DNA of 25,859 bases from a virus, in IMG/VR virus record IMGVR_UViG_3300020205_002701, positions 1 to 25,859 of that record; one strand, 5' to 3'. The notes beneath the pieces were generated by a model, which searched no databases, was not told the origin of the DNA, and was given only the letters and a program-made list of their open reading frames with translations. Positions within the stretch are counted from its first letter, which is position 1; the number at the start of each line of letters is the position of its first letter. A program made the position numbers and the translations under genes. Positions 1-6,796 of the stretch are shown piece by piece.

Positions 1-2856
1 CGCGAAGGTGACGTTTACACTTCTCCGGCATTCGGAACACGAGTGACGTTAGACCTTGATGCAATCAAGACAGCTAACCTTACTCTTGCTGGCGCTGTAA
101 CTGGTAGCATGATGGAAGCGCTTAAGCTACGCGCTGAAGGCAAAACCATTCTACTCGAAGCAAACGACGCTGCACTTCGTTGGGGTCCGGTTCTTTTAGG
201 TGAAGTCAAGTGTATGTTAAAGCTAACAGCTAACCACACTGGCCGAATCAGAAACGGAATTTTCCCACAATTTGGACCAGCTACACAAATTGGCTTGATT
301 CACTCCCTTCCAGCTTTTGGCGGACGTCCTGCTCTAGTTGAAAACGAAGGCTTGTCACACCGTGGACTTGCTAAGAGAAACAACTATCGTGGTGACCACG
401 AATACTTGAACAACCCAATTTCTCTTTGGTCTGCAAAAGACGGAAGCGGGCAGCCACTAATGCAACTCGGTGTTAACTCCGAGATCCGCATGTGGGGTGA
501 AGATCAAGTTATCGACTTGAACGGCTTCTCAATCGGCGCTCACGAACGTCCTAACCGCGTTGCTGCTTTCAGCTCAATCATCGACTTGTCCAACGGACAC
601 TTTGCTGGCTTGACAAGCAAGTCTGCAAAAGGCGCTCACATTTTTTCTAGCCAAGGCGTGGGGAGATTGGCCAGGAACAACCACTTCGCCATTCGCGGGC
701 ATCGAGTCTCTGGACTTTTGGTGGAGGGTATCGTTTCCGGTAAGTCTGGAACTCTTAACCAAGGTTCTTACTTCGGATCTTGCATCTTGAACGACTCTTC
801 TGAAATCGTATTCAAGAGCTTCAAGCAAGAGATGATCAACAAAGCTGTATCTAACAGCTCTATGGCATTAAGCCACTATGCTCAGTTGTTCTCCGTAGAA
901 CTAGGGCAAGGTTACTATCAGCGTCCTTCAGTTTGGAGCCAAGTGTCTGCTGCTTATCCTTGGATGAAGTGGGAAGACGTGCCTGCTGGCGCAACTGACA
1001 ACATGGGACTTGGCAAGCAAACTGCTTTCCCAGTGATCAAGTCTGTTGAAGAGCTAGTCGCTGCTGGAATCCCAACTGAAGCCGAAGCACTAAAAGTCCG
1101 CAAGGCTCTTTTAGCGATGCAAGCCGCTCACAAGAAGTCCATGAAATCTGCTGATGACACTTACATCCAAGTTAACACTGGACACGGCATCATTGGCAAG
1201 ACTTTCCCAATGGTCAATGACGAAATGACTGCTGCTAACCAGATCCCACGTTCTATCAACTTGATAGCACAGAACCCACTATCTGATGCAGATGGCGTTC
1301 GCTACCCGGACAGTGTCGCCTACGGATTCCGCGTTGGTAAATCGGCAGAGGGCGTGGGCAAGCTAGCTGAAGCGACTATTACTGACGGTACGCCAAGCGA
1401 TCCATTCCACACTTCACCGGAAAAGTCCATTTCTTACGGAGCCACTGTTAAAGATGTCTATATCCTTGATTGTGAATTCTCAGGAATGCACTTATCTCCA
1501 ATGGAAACCATCGCATTTGCAACTCCAGAACAAGGCAAGATGAACACGTTTAACGGTAACGGACTACGTCCTTACGGTTACACTAACGGCAACACTGCTG
1601 CTGCTTCTATTGCACCTGCCTCCATGCTTGTTTCTAAAGAAGCCCTACTCGAAGCCATGTCTTCTAAAGACGTTGGTCCTTACGAGTCTATCGACACGGC
1701 TGCAAAAGCTGTTGCGAACACTTCTGCACTTGGTTGGACAGCTAAAAAAGCACACGGTCTATACAAAGGCAACGACGTTGTCGAAGCTGGACTTGCTGCT
1801 GCTGAAGCTTTCAAACTTCTTAAGAAGTATTTCACAACTGGTTTTGCTGCTCAGGTTCTTAGCGGCGTAGATAACAGCTCACTTGACCTAGGCGTACTCG
1901 CATGGCGTAAATCCATGATGGCGGCCCTTGGCGCTCAAACAGCTAACCACGTTGGTCTAAAAGGTGGATTCAAGGGCGACATCATCCAAGGTCACTTGGC
2001 TGATGGAACACTTGTTGACACTTACGCACACGGCGAGATCTATCCTTGGTTCGTATCTGAAGACGGAAGCGTAAGCATTGACAAGGACGTTATCCTTGCT
2101 CAGCCTGCTGTTGCTGCAAGTGCGACTAAAGATCGTACTCTTTCTTCACCTTACCTCGGCGTTCAATTGCCTGCACCTTCTGCTTCTTTATTCAGATTCA
2201 AGCAACTAAGTGACTCAAGCGTTCAACTTGTCAAGTGTGACGAGTTCGACACTGCTGTTACTTACCAAGACTGTATCGACCTACTTGGATTCGGTTCAGT
2301 TCCTGCTGGAAAAACTGGAAGCAGCCCAGTGATCTATGATCTTCTAAGAAACCTTGACGGACAGCATCACGTACACAAGGGCGCGTTCGGTGTACGACTT
2401 GACAGCACAGAGGGCTTTGCTGTTGAGAAGTTGAAAGTTCAAGATTTCGACCTAACCAAGGTGGACCCAGGAACTATCGCTATAGGAAGCGTTGCTAAGC
2501 AAATTTCTTACGGTGTCAACGATGACGCTGAAACTGAGCGCGGCGTGACCAAAGCTAGAGCAGTAGTAATATCTGCTTCTACTGAAGGTAGAATCGAAGA
2601 AGTTTATGCTAAGCAGCTTGAATCTGCTACTTACGTAAACGGCGTTGAAATCCGCGGTGGATCAAGCGCAATTCTAGTCGATAAAGTTCTCTCTGAAGAC
2701 TTGACGGGTGGAAAAAAAGCCGTAGGTGTTAAAGTTGCTTTCGATTGCCAAGACATTGCTCTTAAGTCAATCGCAGGAAAAGGCATATCTGCTGAGTCTC
2801 CAAGCCAAGCTTTGGTTGTAGAGATCGAAGCTGAAGACACTGTTTTAGTAAAGTAA
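1..2856 (+). CDS. Large virion appendage protein, probably beta-helical (5' truncated by window)
   Basis: The frame is open from the first base, so the true start lies outside the window; at least 951 residues are visible. I do not recognise a named family. The C-terminal half has short repeating strands with Gly/Asn/Val-rich turns (for example around the VNGVEIRGGSSAILVDKV stretch at 2635-2690), which suggests a right-handed beta-helix as in tail spikes and fibres. The middle contains Ala-rich helical stretches. No enzyme motif, signal peptide or membrane segment is visible. The gene ends at TAA 2854-2856 and is followed directly by a terminator. It lies on the strand opposite to the main virion operon at the right of the window, so it belongs to a different transcription unit. 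A tail spike or capsid decoration protein is inference. Confidence 0.55.
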   Translation, partial: REGDVYTSPAFGTRVTLDLDAIKTANLTLAGAVTGSMMEALKLRAEGKTILLEANDAALRWGPVLLGEVKCMLKLTANHTGRIRNGIFPQFGPATQIGLIHSLPAFGGRPALVENEGLSHRGLAKRNNYRGDHEYLNNPISLWSAKDGSGQPLMQLGVNSEIRMWGEDQVIDLNGFSIGAHERPNRVAAFSSIIDLSNGHFAGLTSKSAKGAHIFSSQGVGRLARNNHFAIRGHRVSGLLVEGIVSGKSGTLNQGSYFGSCILNDSSEIVFKSFKQEMINKAVSNSSMALSHYAQLFSVELGQGYYQRPSVWSQVSAAYPWMKWEDVPAGATDNMGLGKQTAFPVIKSVEELVAAGIPTEAEALKVRKALLAMQAAHKKSMKSADDTYIQVNTGHGIIGKTFPMVNDEMTAANQIPRSINLIAQNPLSDADGVRYPDSVAYGFRVGKSAEGVGKLAEATITDGTPSDPFHTSPEKSISYGATVKDVYILDCEFSGMHLSPMETIAFATPEQGKMNTFNGNGLRPYGYTNGNTAAASIAPASMLVSKEALLEAMSSKDVGPYESIDTAAKAVANTSALGWTAKKAHGLYKGNDVVEAGLAAAEAFKLLKKYFTTGFAAQVLSGVDNSSLDLGVLAWRKSMMAALGAQTANHVGLKGGFKGDIIQGHLADGTLVDTYAHGEIYPWFVSEDGSVSIDKDVILAQPAVAASATKDRTLSSPYLGVQLPAPSASLFRFKQLSDSSVQLVKCDEFDTAVTYQDCIDLLGFGSVPAGKTGSSPVIYDLLRNLDGQHHVHKGAFGVRLDSTEGFAVEKLKVQDFDLTKVDPGTIAIGSVAKQISYGVNDDAETERGVTKARAVVISASTEGRIEEVYAKQLESATYVNGVEIRGGSSAILVDKVLSEDLTGGKKAVGVKVAFDCQDIALKSIAGKGISAESPSQALVVEIEAEDTVLVK

Positions 2857-2868
2857 GTTTTAAGGTTT

Positions 2869-2904
2869 AAAAAAAAGAAGGCGGGACTTGTTCCCGTCTT
2901 TTTT
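2869..2904. terminator. Bidirectional intrinsic terminator
   Basis: Arms 2880-2886 (GGCGGGA) and 2892-2898 (TCCCGTC) form a 7-bp stem with one G-U pair and a 5-nt loop. Six T follow on the + strand (2899-2904). An A-rich run at 2869-2876 gives a T-run for - strand transcripts. It closes the large + strand gene. Confidence 0.85.
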
Positions 2905-2917
2905 CATGCGGTAAAAT
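2888..2917 (+). promoter_or_regulatory. Candidate promoter of the metalloprotease gene
   Basis: TTGTTC (2888-2893) is separated by 18 nt from TAAAAT (2912-2917), a 5/6 match to the -10 consensus. Only six bases separate the -10 from the ATG at 2924, so the message would start at or next to the start codon. No SD precedes that ATG. The -35 match is weak and overlaps the terminator stem. Confidence 0.4.
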
Positions 2918-2923
2918 AGAATT

Positions 2924-3295
2924 ATGAAAACATTTCTAATTTTATTTGTCTTAGGCGGCTGCTCACAAATTTCTGAAGTACAGGAATTTGAAATCGAAGC
3001 AAAGAATCGAGGCTGTACGTATCTGCCGACGACGATACACTTCACTCAATTTTTAAAACCTAAAACGGCTGGGTACTGCTTGCCTGGATTTGGCGTTTTT
3101 ATCAATAAAAAATATTGGGAGGAGTACGGAAAATATCAGAGGCTTGAACTGATTTTCCACGAAATGGGACATTGCGGGCTTGGGTATCAGCACAGCGATA
3201 CGGATGGGATTATGTCACCCACGATGCATTTTGAAGAGGAAATAGAAGCATCATGGGCGATATGGGTAGATGAATTTTTTGAAGAATGCAATTAG
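2924..3295 (+). CDS. Putative lipoprotein zinc metalloprotease
   Basis: 123 residues. A short hydrophobic N-terminus (residues 2-12) ends in LGGC with Cys13, which fits a short type II (lipoprotein) signal. Residues 79-90 read HEMGHCGLGYQH. This is HExxH with a further His seven residues on, one residue longer than the metzincin spacing HExxHxxGxxH. It is followed by GIMSP (95-99), resembling a Met-turn. Small phage proteins with this HE.GHC...H...IM arrangement are known as putative peptidases, but their substrate is not established. If the signal works, the protein would act at the cell envelope, for example in superinfection exclusion or envelope remodelling (inference). The gene has no SD and its stop overlaps that of the convergent gene at 3292. 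Confidence 0.6.
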   Translation: MKTFLILFVLGGCSQISEVQEFEIEAKNRGCTYLPTTIHFTQFLKPKTAGYCLPGFGVFINKKYWEEYGKYQRLELIFHEMGHCGLGYQHSDTDGIMSPTMHFEEEIEASWAIWVDEFFEECN

Positions 3296-3549
3296 CGTTT
3301 GAATGCAACCATCAAAGCGTCTATTAACTCAACCGCTTCTTTGAACTCTAGTTCTTTCAACTCGCTAGGAATCTTGTCATAACCTTTTGCACCAGCCTCT
3401 AATACAGCGCGGAACTCGGCATCTGAAAACAATTTACCGGCAAGTGCCGCAAGGTCTGAAAGATCCGCACCATCGGTTAAACGCTTACAAACAAATCCAC
3501 CTACTGCCATGACTGCTGCGATTGCTTCTTTTGTTTCTTTGATGTCCAT
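3292..3549 (-). CDS. Small conserved phage protein, function unknown
   Basis: 85 residues, start ATG at 3549 with AGGGA about 6 nt upstream. It is mostly alpha-helical, with an N-terminal DIKETKEA segment and a central KIPSELKEL segment, a pattern I associate with small proteins next to phage lysis genes. No catalytic motif or clear membrane helix is visible. It lies 25 nt downstream of the 3575-4210 gene, so the two are probably co-transcribed. Its stop overlaps the stop of the convergent metalloprotease by two bases, and there is no terminator between them. Confidence 0.7.
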   Translation of the reverse strand: MDIKETKEAIAAVMAVGGFVCKRLTDGADLSDLAALAGKLFSDAEFRAVLEAGAKGYDKIPSELKELEFKEAVELIDALMVAFKR

Positions 3550-3574
3550 GATGTTTCCCTTTATTTAAAAATGA

Positions 3575-4210
3575 TTATTTGAAAAACGCGCCAATCGTCC
3601 ATGACACGGCTTTGATAATTGCCTTGACTGCTGCATTAACTGGCAACTTGTCAGCTATGTAGCCGATGGCCAAAGCTATAGCTCCAATTGCTTTTTTTGT
3701 GGTGCCTTGAGTTGTGGGTAATTCTGTTTTTTCCACAGGTTTTTCCACCTTTTTTTTTATTTCCACAGGTTTTTCCACAGGTGCCGGTTTTGTCTCGACT
3801 TTTATCGGCTCATGGACAGGCTCAGACTTTTTTAAGCCTTTCAATTCTGCGTAACGGTTGAGCATGACAATAGCTTGATGCCAGATCAGTTCCATGATGA
3901 CTTTTTTATCATCGTCAAGATTTGGCATGAGGCGAATGTCTTTTACTTCTGCAAATTTCTTAGCATGCATTTCTGCAAACCGCATCTGATCGACATTATC
4001 TTTTGGAGCATCGACAAACCAGCGAGTTTGTGCAGCGCAATAACACCATAGGGCAAGCCAATTCTGAATTTTTTCTTGCTCACAACAAAAAGCAATTTCA
4101 CTCGCAAGCATTTGATCACGCGGCGCACGATCGGAACCACGTTCCGTTGACCACTCGTTAAGCTTGCGGCTATCTTGCCAATCAAATTTTTCAGACGAAA
4201 AATAAAGCAT
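3575..4210 (-). CDS. Hypothetical protein with Lys/Pro linker and hydrophobic C-terminus
   Basis: 211 residues from ATG 4210, where AAGGG lies close upstream. A TTG at 4264 would extend it, but that extension would run through a strong hairpin. An N-terminal helical domain rich in Trp, Cys and charged residues (about 1-125) is followed by a low-complexity KPVEK/KPAP linker (about 130-165) and a C-terminal hydrophobic or amphipathic stretch (about 170-211). The linker DNA contains a duplicated block (TTTCCACAGGTTTTTCCAC, about 3729-3747 and 3768-3788). The layout of domain, Pro/Lys linker and membrane-seeking tail recalls envelope-spanning lysis proteins, but no spanin or holin signature is visible. 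Function unknown. Confidence 0.6.
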   Translation of the reverse strand: MLYFSSEKFDWQDSRKLNEWSTERGSDRAPRDQMLASEIAFCCEQEKIQNWLALWCYCAAQTRWFVDAPKDNVDQMRFAEMHAKKFAEVKDIRLMPNLDDDKKVIMELIWHQAIVMLNRYAELKGLKKSEPVHEPIKVETKPAPVEKPVEIKKKVEKPVEKTELPTTQGTTKKAIGAIALAIGYIADKLPVNAAVKAIIKAVSWTIGAFFK

Positions 4211-4230
4211 ATGCCCTTCGAGAGAAAGAT

Positions 4231-4254
4231 GGCCAAGCCGTCCTTGGCTCGGCC
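4231..4254 (-). promoter_or_regulatory. 5' leader hairpin upstream of the 3575-4210 gene
   Basis: Arms 4231-4239 (GGCCAAGCC) and 4246-4254 (GGCTCGGCC) form a 9-bp, GC-rich stem with one G-U pair and a 6-nt loop. It sits 20 nt before the ATG at 4210 in the leader. No T-run follows, so it is not an intrinsic terminator. Confidence 0.5.
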
Positions 4255-4297
4255 ACCGAACCAACTAACTTACAGGAGTGTAAATGGTATTTAGCTT

Positions 4298-4326
4298 ATT
4301 TTACTGTGATAAGGCAAAAAAAGCAA
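4298..4326 (-). promoter_or_regulatory. Possible leftward promoter
   Basis: On the - strand, TTGCTT (4326-4321) and TAAAAT (4303-4298) are 17 nt apart. The -10 is 5/6 and the -35 is 3/6. It overlaps the T-run of the terminator at 4316-4343 and would serve the two leftward genes ending at 3292. Confidence 0.3.
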
Positions 4327-4343
4327 GGGGGGCGACCCCTTGC
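4316..4343 (-). terminator. Intrinsic terminator for leftward transcripts
   Basis: GCAAGGGG (4323-4330) and CCCCTTGC (4336-4343) form a perfect 8-bp stem with a 5-nt loop. Seven A on the + strand (4316-4322) become the T-run on the - strand. There is no T-run in the + direction. It lies beyond the amidase and HNH genes, so their transcript would run antisense through 4520-5085 before stopping here. Confidence 0.8.
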
Positions 4344-4345
4344 CT

Positions 4346-4440
4346 GCCGTTGTCCCCGCTAGGCTAAAGCCTGCATAGTCGGCGGCTTGCGAATTTCGCA
4401 ATTTTATTAATTATAACCCTAGTAGCCTCTCTTAATAAAG
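4346..4440. other. Gene-free structured stretch
   Basis: GCCG 4346-4349 pairs with CGGC 4380-4383 around an inner AGGC/GCCT hairpin (4361-4364 / 4369-4372). A separate near-perfect palindrome, TTGCGAATTTCGCAA, lies at 4387-4401 and is followed by TTTTATT. It could be a small RNA end, a weak + strand terminator or a protein-binding site. No coding frame is apparent. Confidence 0.3.
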
Positions 4441-4519
4441 CTATTCCTAAAATCTTCTTTACCGCCAAATACGAGTTTGATATGGGGGTGCGGTGGTTAA
4501 TTTTCACAGGAGTACCGAA

Positions 4520-4822
4520 ATGGACAAAGTGACAGTAAATGGCGTTGATTATTTCAAGAAAGAAACTGGATCAATTAAGATTGCAATCCTTCAAAGAGGG
4601 TGGGTCATGGTCGGCTATTTTAGTCGAGAAGGCAACGACTGCACATTAACAGATGCAAGCGTCATTAGAACTTGGGGGACGACTAGGGGACTAGGGGAAA
4701 TTGCGCTAGGTGGCCCAACTTCATCGACAAAATTAGACAAAGCCGGAACCGTTCAATTTGATTACTTGACGGTTGTTGCGCTGGTAAGTTGTGAGGAGTT
4801 GAAATGGAAAAACGCACTATAA
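4520..4822 (+). CDS. DUF6948-like small protein
   Basis: 100 residues from ATG 4520, preceded by AGGAG at 4508-4512. A GTG at 4493 would add nine residues but has no SD. The segment at residues 48-80, with VIRTWGTTRGLGEIALGGPT and a TVQF motif, matches the pattern of small phage proteins I know as DUF6948: compact, beta-rich, function unknown. The gene overlaps the next one (4804) by 19 nt, with that gene's GAGGAG SD inside its own 3' end. The two are therefore translationally coupled and probably work together. Confidence 0.6.
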   Translation: MDKVTVNGVDYFKKETGSIKIAILQRGWVMVGYFSREGNDCTLTDASVIRTWGTTRGLGEIALGGPTSSTKLDKAGTVQFDYLTVVALVSCEELKWKNAL

Positions 4823-5085
4823 ATTTTGAAGATTCGCAATCCTCATTTGGGAAATGGGACGAGTACGGGAACGGGAACGGGTACGGGTACGGGTACGGGA
4901 ACGACGGGAACGGGAACGGGGACGGGTACGGGTACGGAACCGGGAAAGGGAGCGGGGACGGGTACGGGTACGGAACCGGGAAAGGGAGCGGGTACGGGAA
5001 CGGGGACGGGTACGGGTACGGGAACGACGGGAACGGGAACGGGGACGGGGACGGGGACGGGAAAGAGAACGGGAACGGGTACTAG
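4804..5085 (+). CDS. Gly-Tyr/Asn/Asp repeat protein encoded by a hexanucleotide array
   Basis: 93 residues. This frame is chosen because ATG 4804 has GAGGAG 6 nt upstream (4793-4798) and is coupled to the preceding gene. After 21 ordinary residues the protein is almost entirely G-x dipeptides (GN, GY, GD, with GT, GK and GS blocks) and ends in GY at a TAG. The other two forward frames are also open across the array (Gly-Thr and Arg-rich dipeptides) but lack a good start. No structure or enzyme can be predicted; a flexible or phase-separating low-complexity protein is possible. Its TAG touches the TAG of the convergent HNH gene (TAGCTA at 5083-5088). Confidence 0.6.
   Translation: MEKRTINFEDSQSSFGKWDEYGNGNGYGYGYGNDGNGNGDGYGYGTGKGSGDGYGYGTGKGSGYGNGDGYGYGNDGNGNGDGDGDGKENGNGY
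4867..5082 (+). repeat. GGGNAC hexanucleotide array (telomere-like, G-quadruplex-prone)
   Basis: About 35 consecutive six-base units, mostly GGGAAC, GGGTAC or GGGGAC, interrupted twice by GAC (4903 and 5026) and by GGAACC, GGGAAA, GGGAGC and GAGAAC variants. By my count 32 GGG tracts fall on one strand, mostly 3 nt apart. Higher-order copies exist: a 36-bp unit at 4924-4959 and 4960-4995 (one base different), and a 39-bp unit at 4885-4923 and 5008-5046. This indicates growth by duplication or slippage, with reading frame kept. Confidence 0.9.
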
Positions 5086-5424
5086 CTACTTGATCCGCAA
5101 AAGAAAGATACGCCGAATTGCAGAAATTGATTCATTAATCGACCGATTTGCTTTTTTGTAATCACCCAGATGGCCGACAAATAGGTGGCAGTTGATGCCA
5201 CTTTTTTTGCTTTCGCATAGTGCCAAAAGGTTTGACGGATCTAGCTCCCTTTCGGGAGCCTCATGAAACGGCACAACATGGTGAGCCTCTAACTTGTCGA
5301 TACCTCCGCACACAGCACAACATGCATCTTTTAAAAAATCATTTCTAAACTTGCGCCATTTTGGAGAACGACGTTTGAAGTTTTTGGTTTTGCCAAGCAG
5401 TTGATCTTTTAAAATGCTTATCAT
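5086..5424 (-). CDS. HNH endonuclease
   Basis: 112 residues from ATG 5424, which overlaps the amidase stop (ATGA) and has GAAGAG about 8 nt upstream. A longer start at 5448 has no SD. Motifs: CxxC at Cys36/Cys39; the HH pair at 48-49 in [17 protein letters not shown] with Asn65 and Cys70; NCH at 78-80; His85. This is the zinc-stabilised beta-beta-alpha-metal HNH fold with all key residues. The basic N-terminus could bind DNA. A phage HNH protein of this size may assist packaging or act as a free-standing homing nuclease. Its position behind the endolysin rather than near a terminase argues slightly against packaging. Confidence 0.85.
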   Translation of the reverse strand: MISILKDQLLGKTKNFKRRSPKWRKFRNDFLKDACCAVCGGIDKLEAHHVVPFHEAPERELDPSNLLALCESKKSGINCHLFVGHLGDYKKANRSINESISAIRRIFLLRIK

Positions 5425-6308
5425 GTTTTCGGCTCTTCTTTGCGCCATAAAAAGAAATCTTCAATGCCTCTGCTGATTGCCTTGACACTTTTATCCACCA
5501 TTAAATCAACACTGACAGGCAAAGGCCCGTCGATGAAAAAGCATTCTACGAGGCAGCAAGGGATTTTTGAAGGCACACCACGAAGCACGCCAAGGCTTTG
5601 CTCTTTAACGCCACGATTTGGGATTTCATGGAAAGCTTTTAAACCGGCAAGAATTTTCCCAGCTAGAATTTTGTCAGCCTCTGACGCTTGATTTTGATTC
5701 AGAACGAGTGTCTCAAAGCCTTGAGCCTTAAGATTAAAAGCATTGTGGTGGATTGAGACAAAGCAATCATGGCCAGCAGCCTTGCTTCCTTTTTGTCTTA
5801 AAGTTAGTTTCAGGTTTGGATTGTCGTAATAATAGACATCCACCGTCGCGCCAAGTTTTTCCAAAGCTTCCTTAACGCCGAGGCCAGTGCGGTGATTAAG
5901 ATCAACTTCTTTTACGCCGTTGCCCGTAGCTCCAACGTCAAACGTGGCTAGAGAGGCATCAAACCCGTGACCGCAATCAATCGCTATTTTCATTCCAGTT
6001 AAAGTTCTGTCCACTCTTGCCTGCATTTGTGAGATGTTTACGAGCGCGTTCTCTCGTCTTTCCGCGACGATCACACCTTTTGAATATCCTACGATTCTTA
6101 TCTTGCGCTCGCCGGAGCCTTTAAATTCATAGGCACATTCCCATGCACCGTCTTTTATTTTTGCTTCACCAAATTTATAAGTCTCGGCGTATAGTTCGAT
6201 CTTATCAACTGTCTTTCCGCACTCGCCGCGAAAAAGGTAGTTAGTCTTTAAGGCGATTGGCCTTGCGAAATTATTTTCGACCGTTAAAAAATTTGCGTCG
6301 CTTGGCAT
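5421..6308 (-). CDS. N-acetylmuramoyl-L-alanine amidase (endolysin, Amidase_3 type)
   Basis: 295 residues, ATG 6308 with AAGGTGAG just upstream. Residues about 105-285 form a zinc amidase of the AmiA/CwlV (Amidase_3) family: DCGHG with His114, Glu134 in VKEVDLNHR, the SIHHN motif with His187, and the catalytic Glu255 in CLVECFF. It cuts the bond between muramic acid and L-alanine in peptidoglycan. Residues about 8-95 look like a beta-sandwich (Ig-like) domain, possibly for substrate or wall binding. There is no signal peptide, so release would need a holin or similar. The HNH gene follows with a 4-bp overlap. Role in lysis is inferred from the family. Confidence 0.9.
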   Translation of the reverse strand: MPSDANFLTVENNFARPIALKTNYLFRGECGKTVDKIELYAETYKFGEAKIKDGAWECAYEFKGSGERKIRIVGYSKGVIVAERRENALVNISQMQARVDRTLTGMKIAIDCGHGFDASLATFDVGATGNGVKEVDLNHRTGLGVKEALEKLGATVDVYYYDNPNLKLTLRQKGSKAAGHDCFVSIHHNAFNLKAQGFETLVLNQNQASEADKILAGKILAGLKAFHEIPNRGVKEQSLGVLRGVPSKIPCCLVECFFIDGPLPVSVDLMVDKSVKAISRGIEDFFLWRKEEPKT

Positions 6309-6341
6309 AGCTCACCTTATTCATTCATTGTTTTATTGGTC

Positions 6342-6367
6342 GATTCCTTGATTTTATAGGATTCCTT
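6342..6367 (-). promoter_or_regulatory. Direct repeat around a TATAAA box upstream of the amidase
   Basis: GATTCCTT occurs at 6342-6349 and again at 6360-6367, 18 bp apart, about 35-60 bp upstream of the amidase start. Between the copies the - strand reads TATAAAA. No good -35 is visible. It may be an activator-dependent promoter or an operator. Confidence 0.3.
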
Positions 6368-6416
6368 TCTAAAATGCCAGATATCCGCTTCGACCTATTT
6401 TTAAAATTTTAAAATG

Positions 6417-6441
6417 AAAAAAACAGAGCTAGGCCCTGTTT
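6417..6441 (-). terminator. Intrinsic terminator after the HTH operon
   Basis: On the - strand ACAGGGC and GCTCTGT pair (one G-U pair, 3-nt loop; + strand 6423-6429 and 6433-6439) and are followed by seven T (6423-6417). It ends the leftward unit 7078-6464 before the amidase. Confidence 0.75.
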
Positions 6442-6463
6442 AAAATGTTTTCTATGCTTGTGG

Positions 6464-6577
6464 TTATTTTCTACCGATGAGCCTAGCTAGAGCGGCGTTA
6501 TCGATGGTTATGCCGTCGTACTTCGTAGGAAGATCCCACGACTTCAGGTAATAGTAAATTTTTAGCAAGCCTCTCAC
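6464..6577 (-). CDS. Small 37-residue protein
   Basis: GTG start at 6577, overlapping the HTH gene stop (GTGA), with AAGGGG 5 nt upstream; TAA at 6466-6464. The protein begins MRGLLKIYYYLKSWDLP and ends NAALARLIGRK. It is basic, with aromatic residues near the N-terminus and no recognisable motif. The SD, the coupled start and the terminator placed shortly after its stop support a real gene. It might be a cofactor of the HTH protein or a small host-takeover peptide (inference). Confidence 0.55.
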   Translation of the reverse strand: MRGLLKIYYYLKSWDLPTKYDGITIDNAALARLIGRK

Positions 6578-6789
6578 AGTGTCCCCTTAAGATTTGCAAG
6601 TTCCGTCTTGAGTTTTGAGGCGTCGATTCCTTGACGGCCCCAGATACGGTATTTCCAATTACTGCCTTTTTTTACAAAATGGTGGATATAGGCAGGCGTA
6701 CATCCGAGGATTCTCGCGGCACCACGGGCAGTAGCCGCTTCATAAATAGCGGCTATAATCATGTGGTCTGTGAATTTCTTAGGTCTCAT
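6574..6789 (-). CDS. Small helix-turn-helix DNA-binding protein
   Basis: 71 residues from ATG 6789. Residues about 17-40 (EAATARGAARILGCTPAYIH) have the A..G..AARILG.....I pattern of a helix-turn-helix such as in Fis-like or transposase-type HTH proteins. The tail is basic and aromatic (KKGSNWKYRIWGRQ). It is a likely transcription regulator acting on the nearby control region at 7079-7505. There is no SD; a promoter-like sequence ends only seven bases before the ATG, so it may be made from a leaderless message as well as from the upstream gene's transcript. Confidence 0.65.
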   Translation of the reverse strand: MRPKKFTDHMIIAAIYEAATARGAARILGCTPAYIHHFVKKGSNWKYRIWGRQGIDASKLKTELANLKGTL

Positions 6790-6796
6790 AGGGGCG

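Noticed and set aside
1610-1870. Leu-rich 86-codon frame inside the large appendage gene
   Set aside because: Out of frame with a well-coded gene; no SD. Unlike 10133-10405 I saw no initiation signal.
4265-4519. tRNA gene in the gap
   Set aside because: The hairpins do not form a cloverleaf and there is no T-loop (GGTTCRA) or CCA-end pattern.
4867-5082. CRISPR-like or tandem spacer array
   Set aside because: Units are 6 bp with no unique spacers; the 36-39 bp higher-order copies are themselves made of the same hexamers.
4826-5161. Second frame of the array as a Gly-Thr protein
   Set aside because: It needs a TTG start without SD, whereas ATG 4804 in the other frame has GAGGAG and is coupled to the previous gene.
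5086-5424. Group I intron or intein linked to the HNH gene
   Set aside because: Neighbouring genes are intact with coupled starts; no split gene is visible around it.
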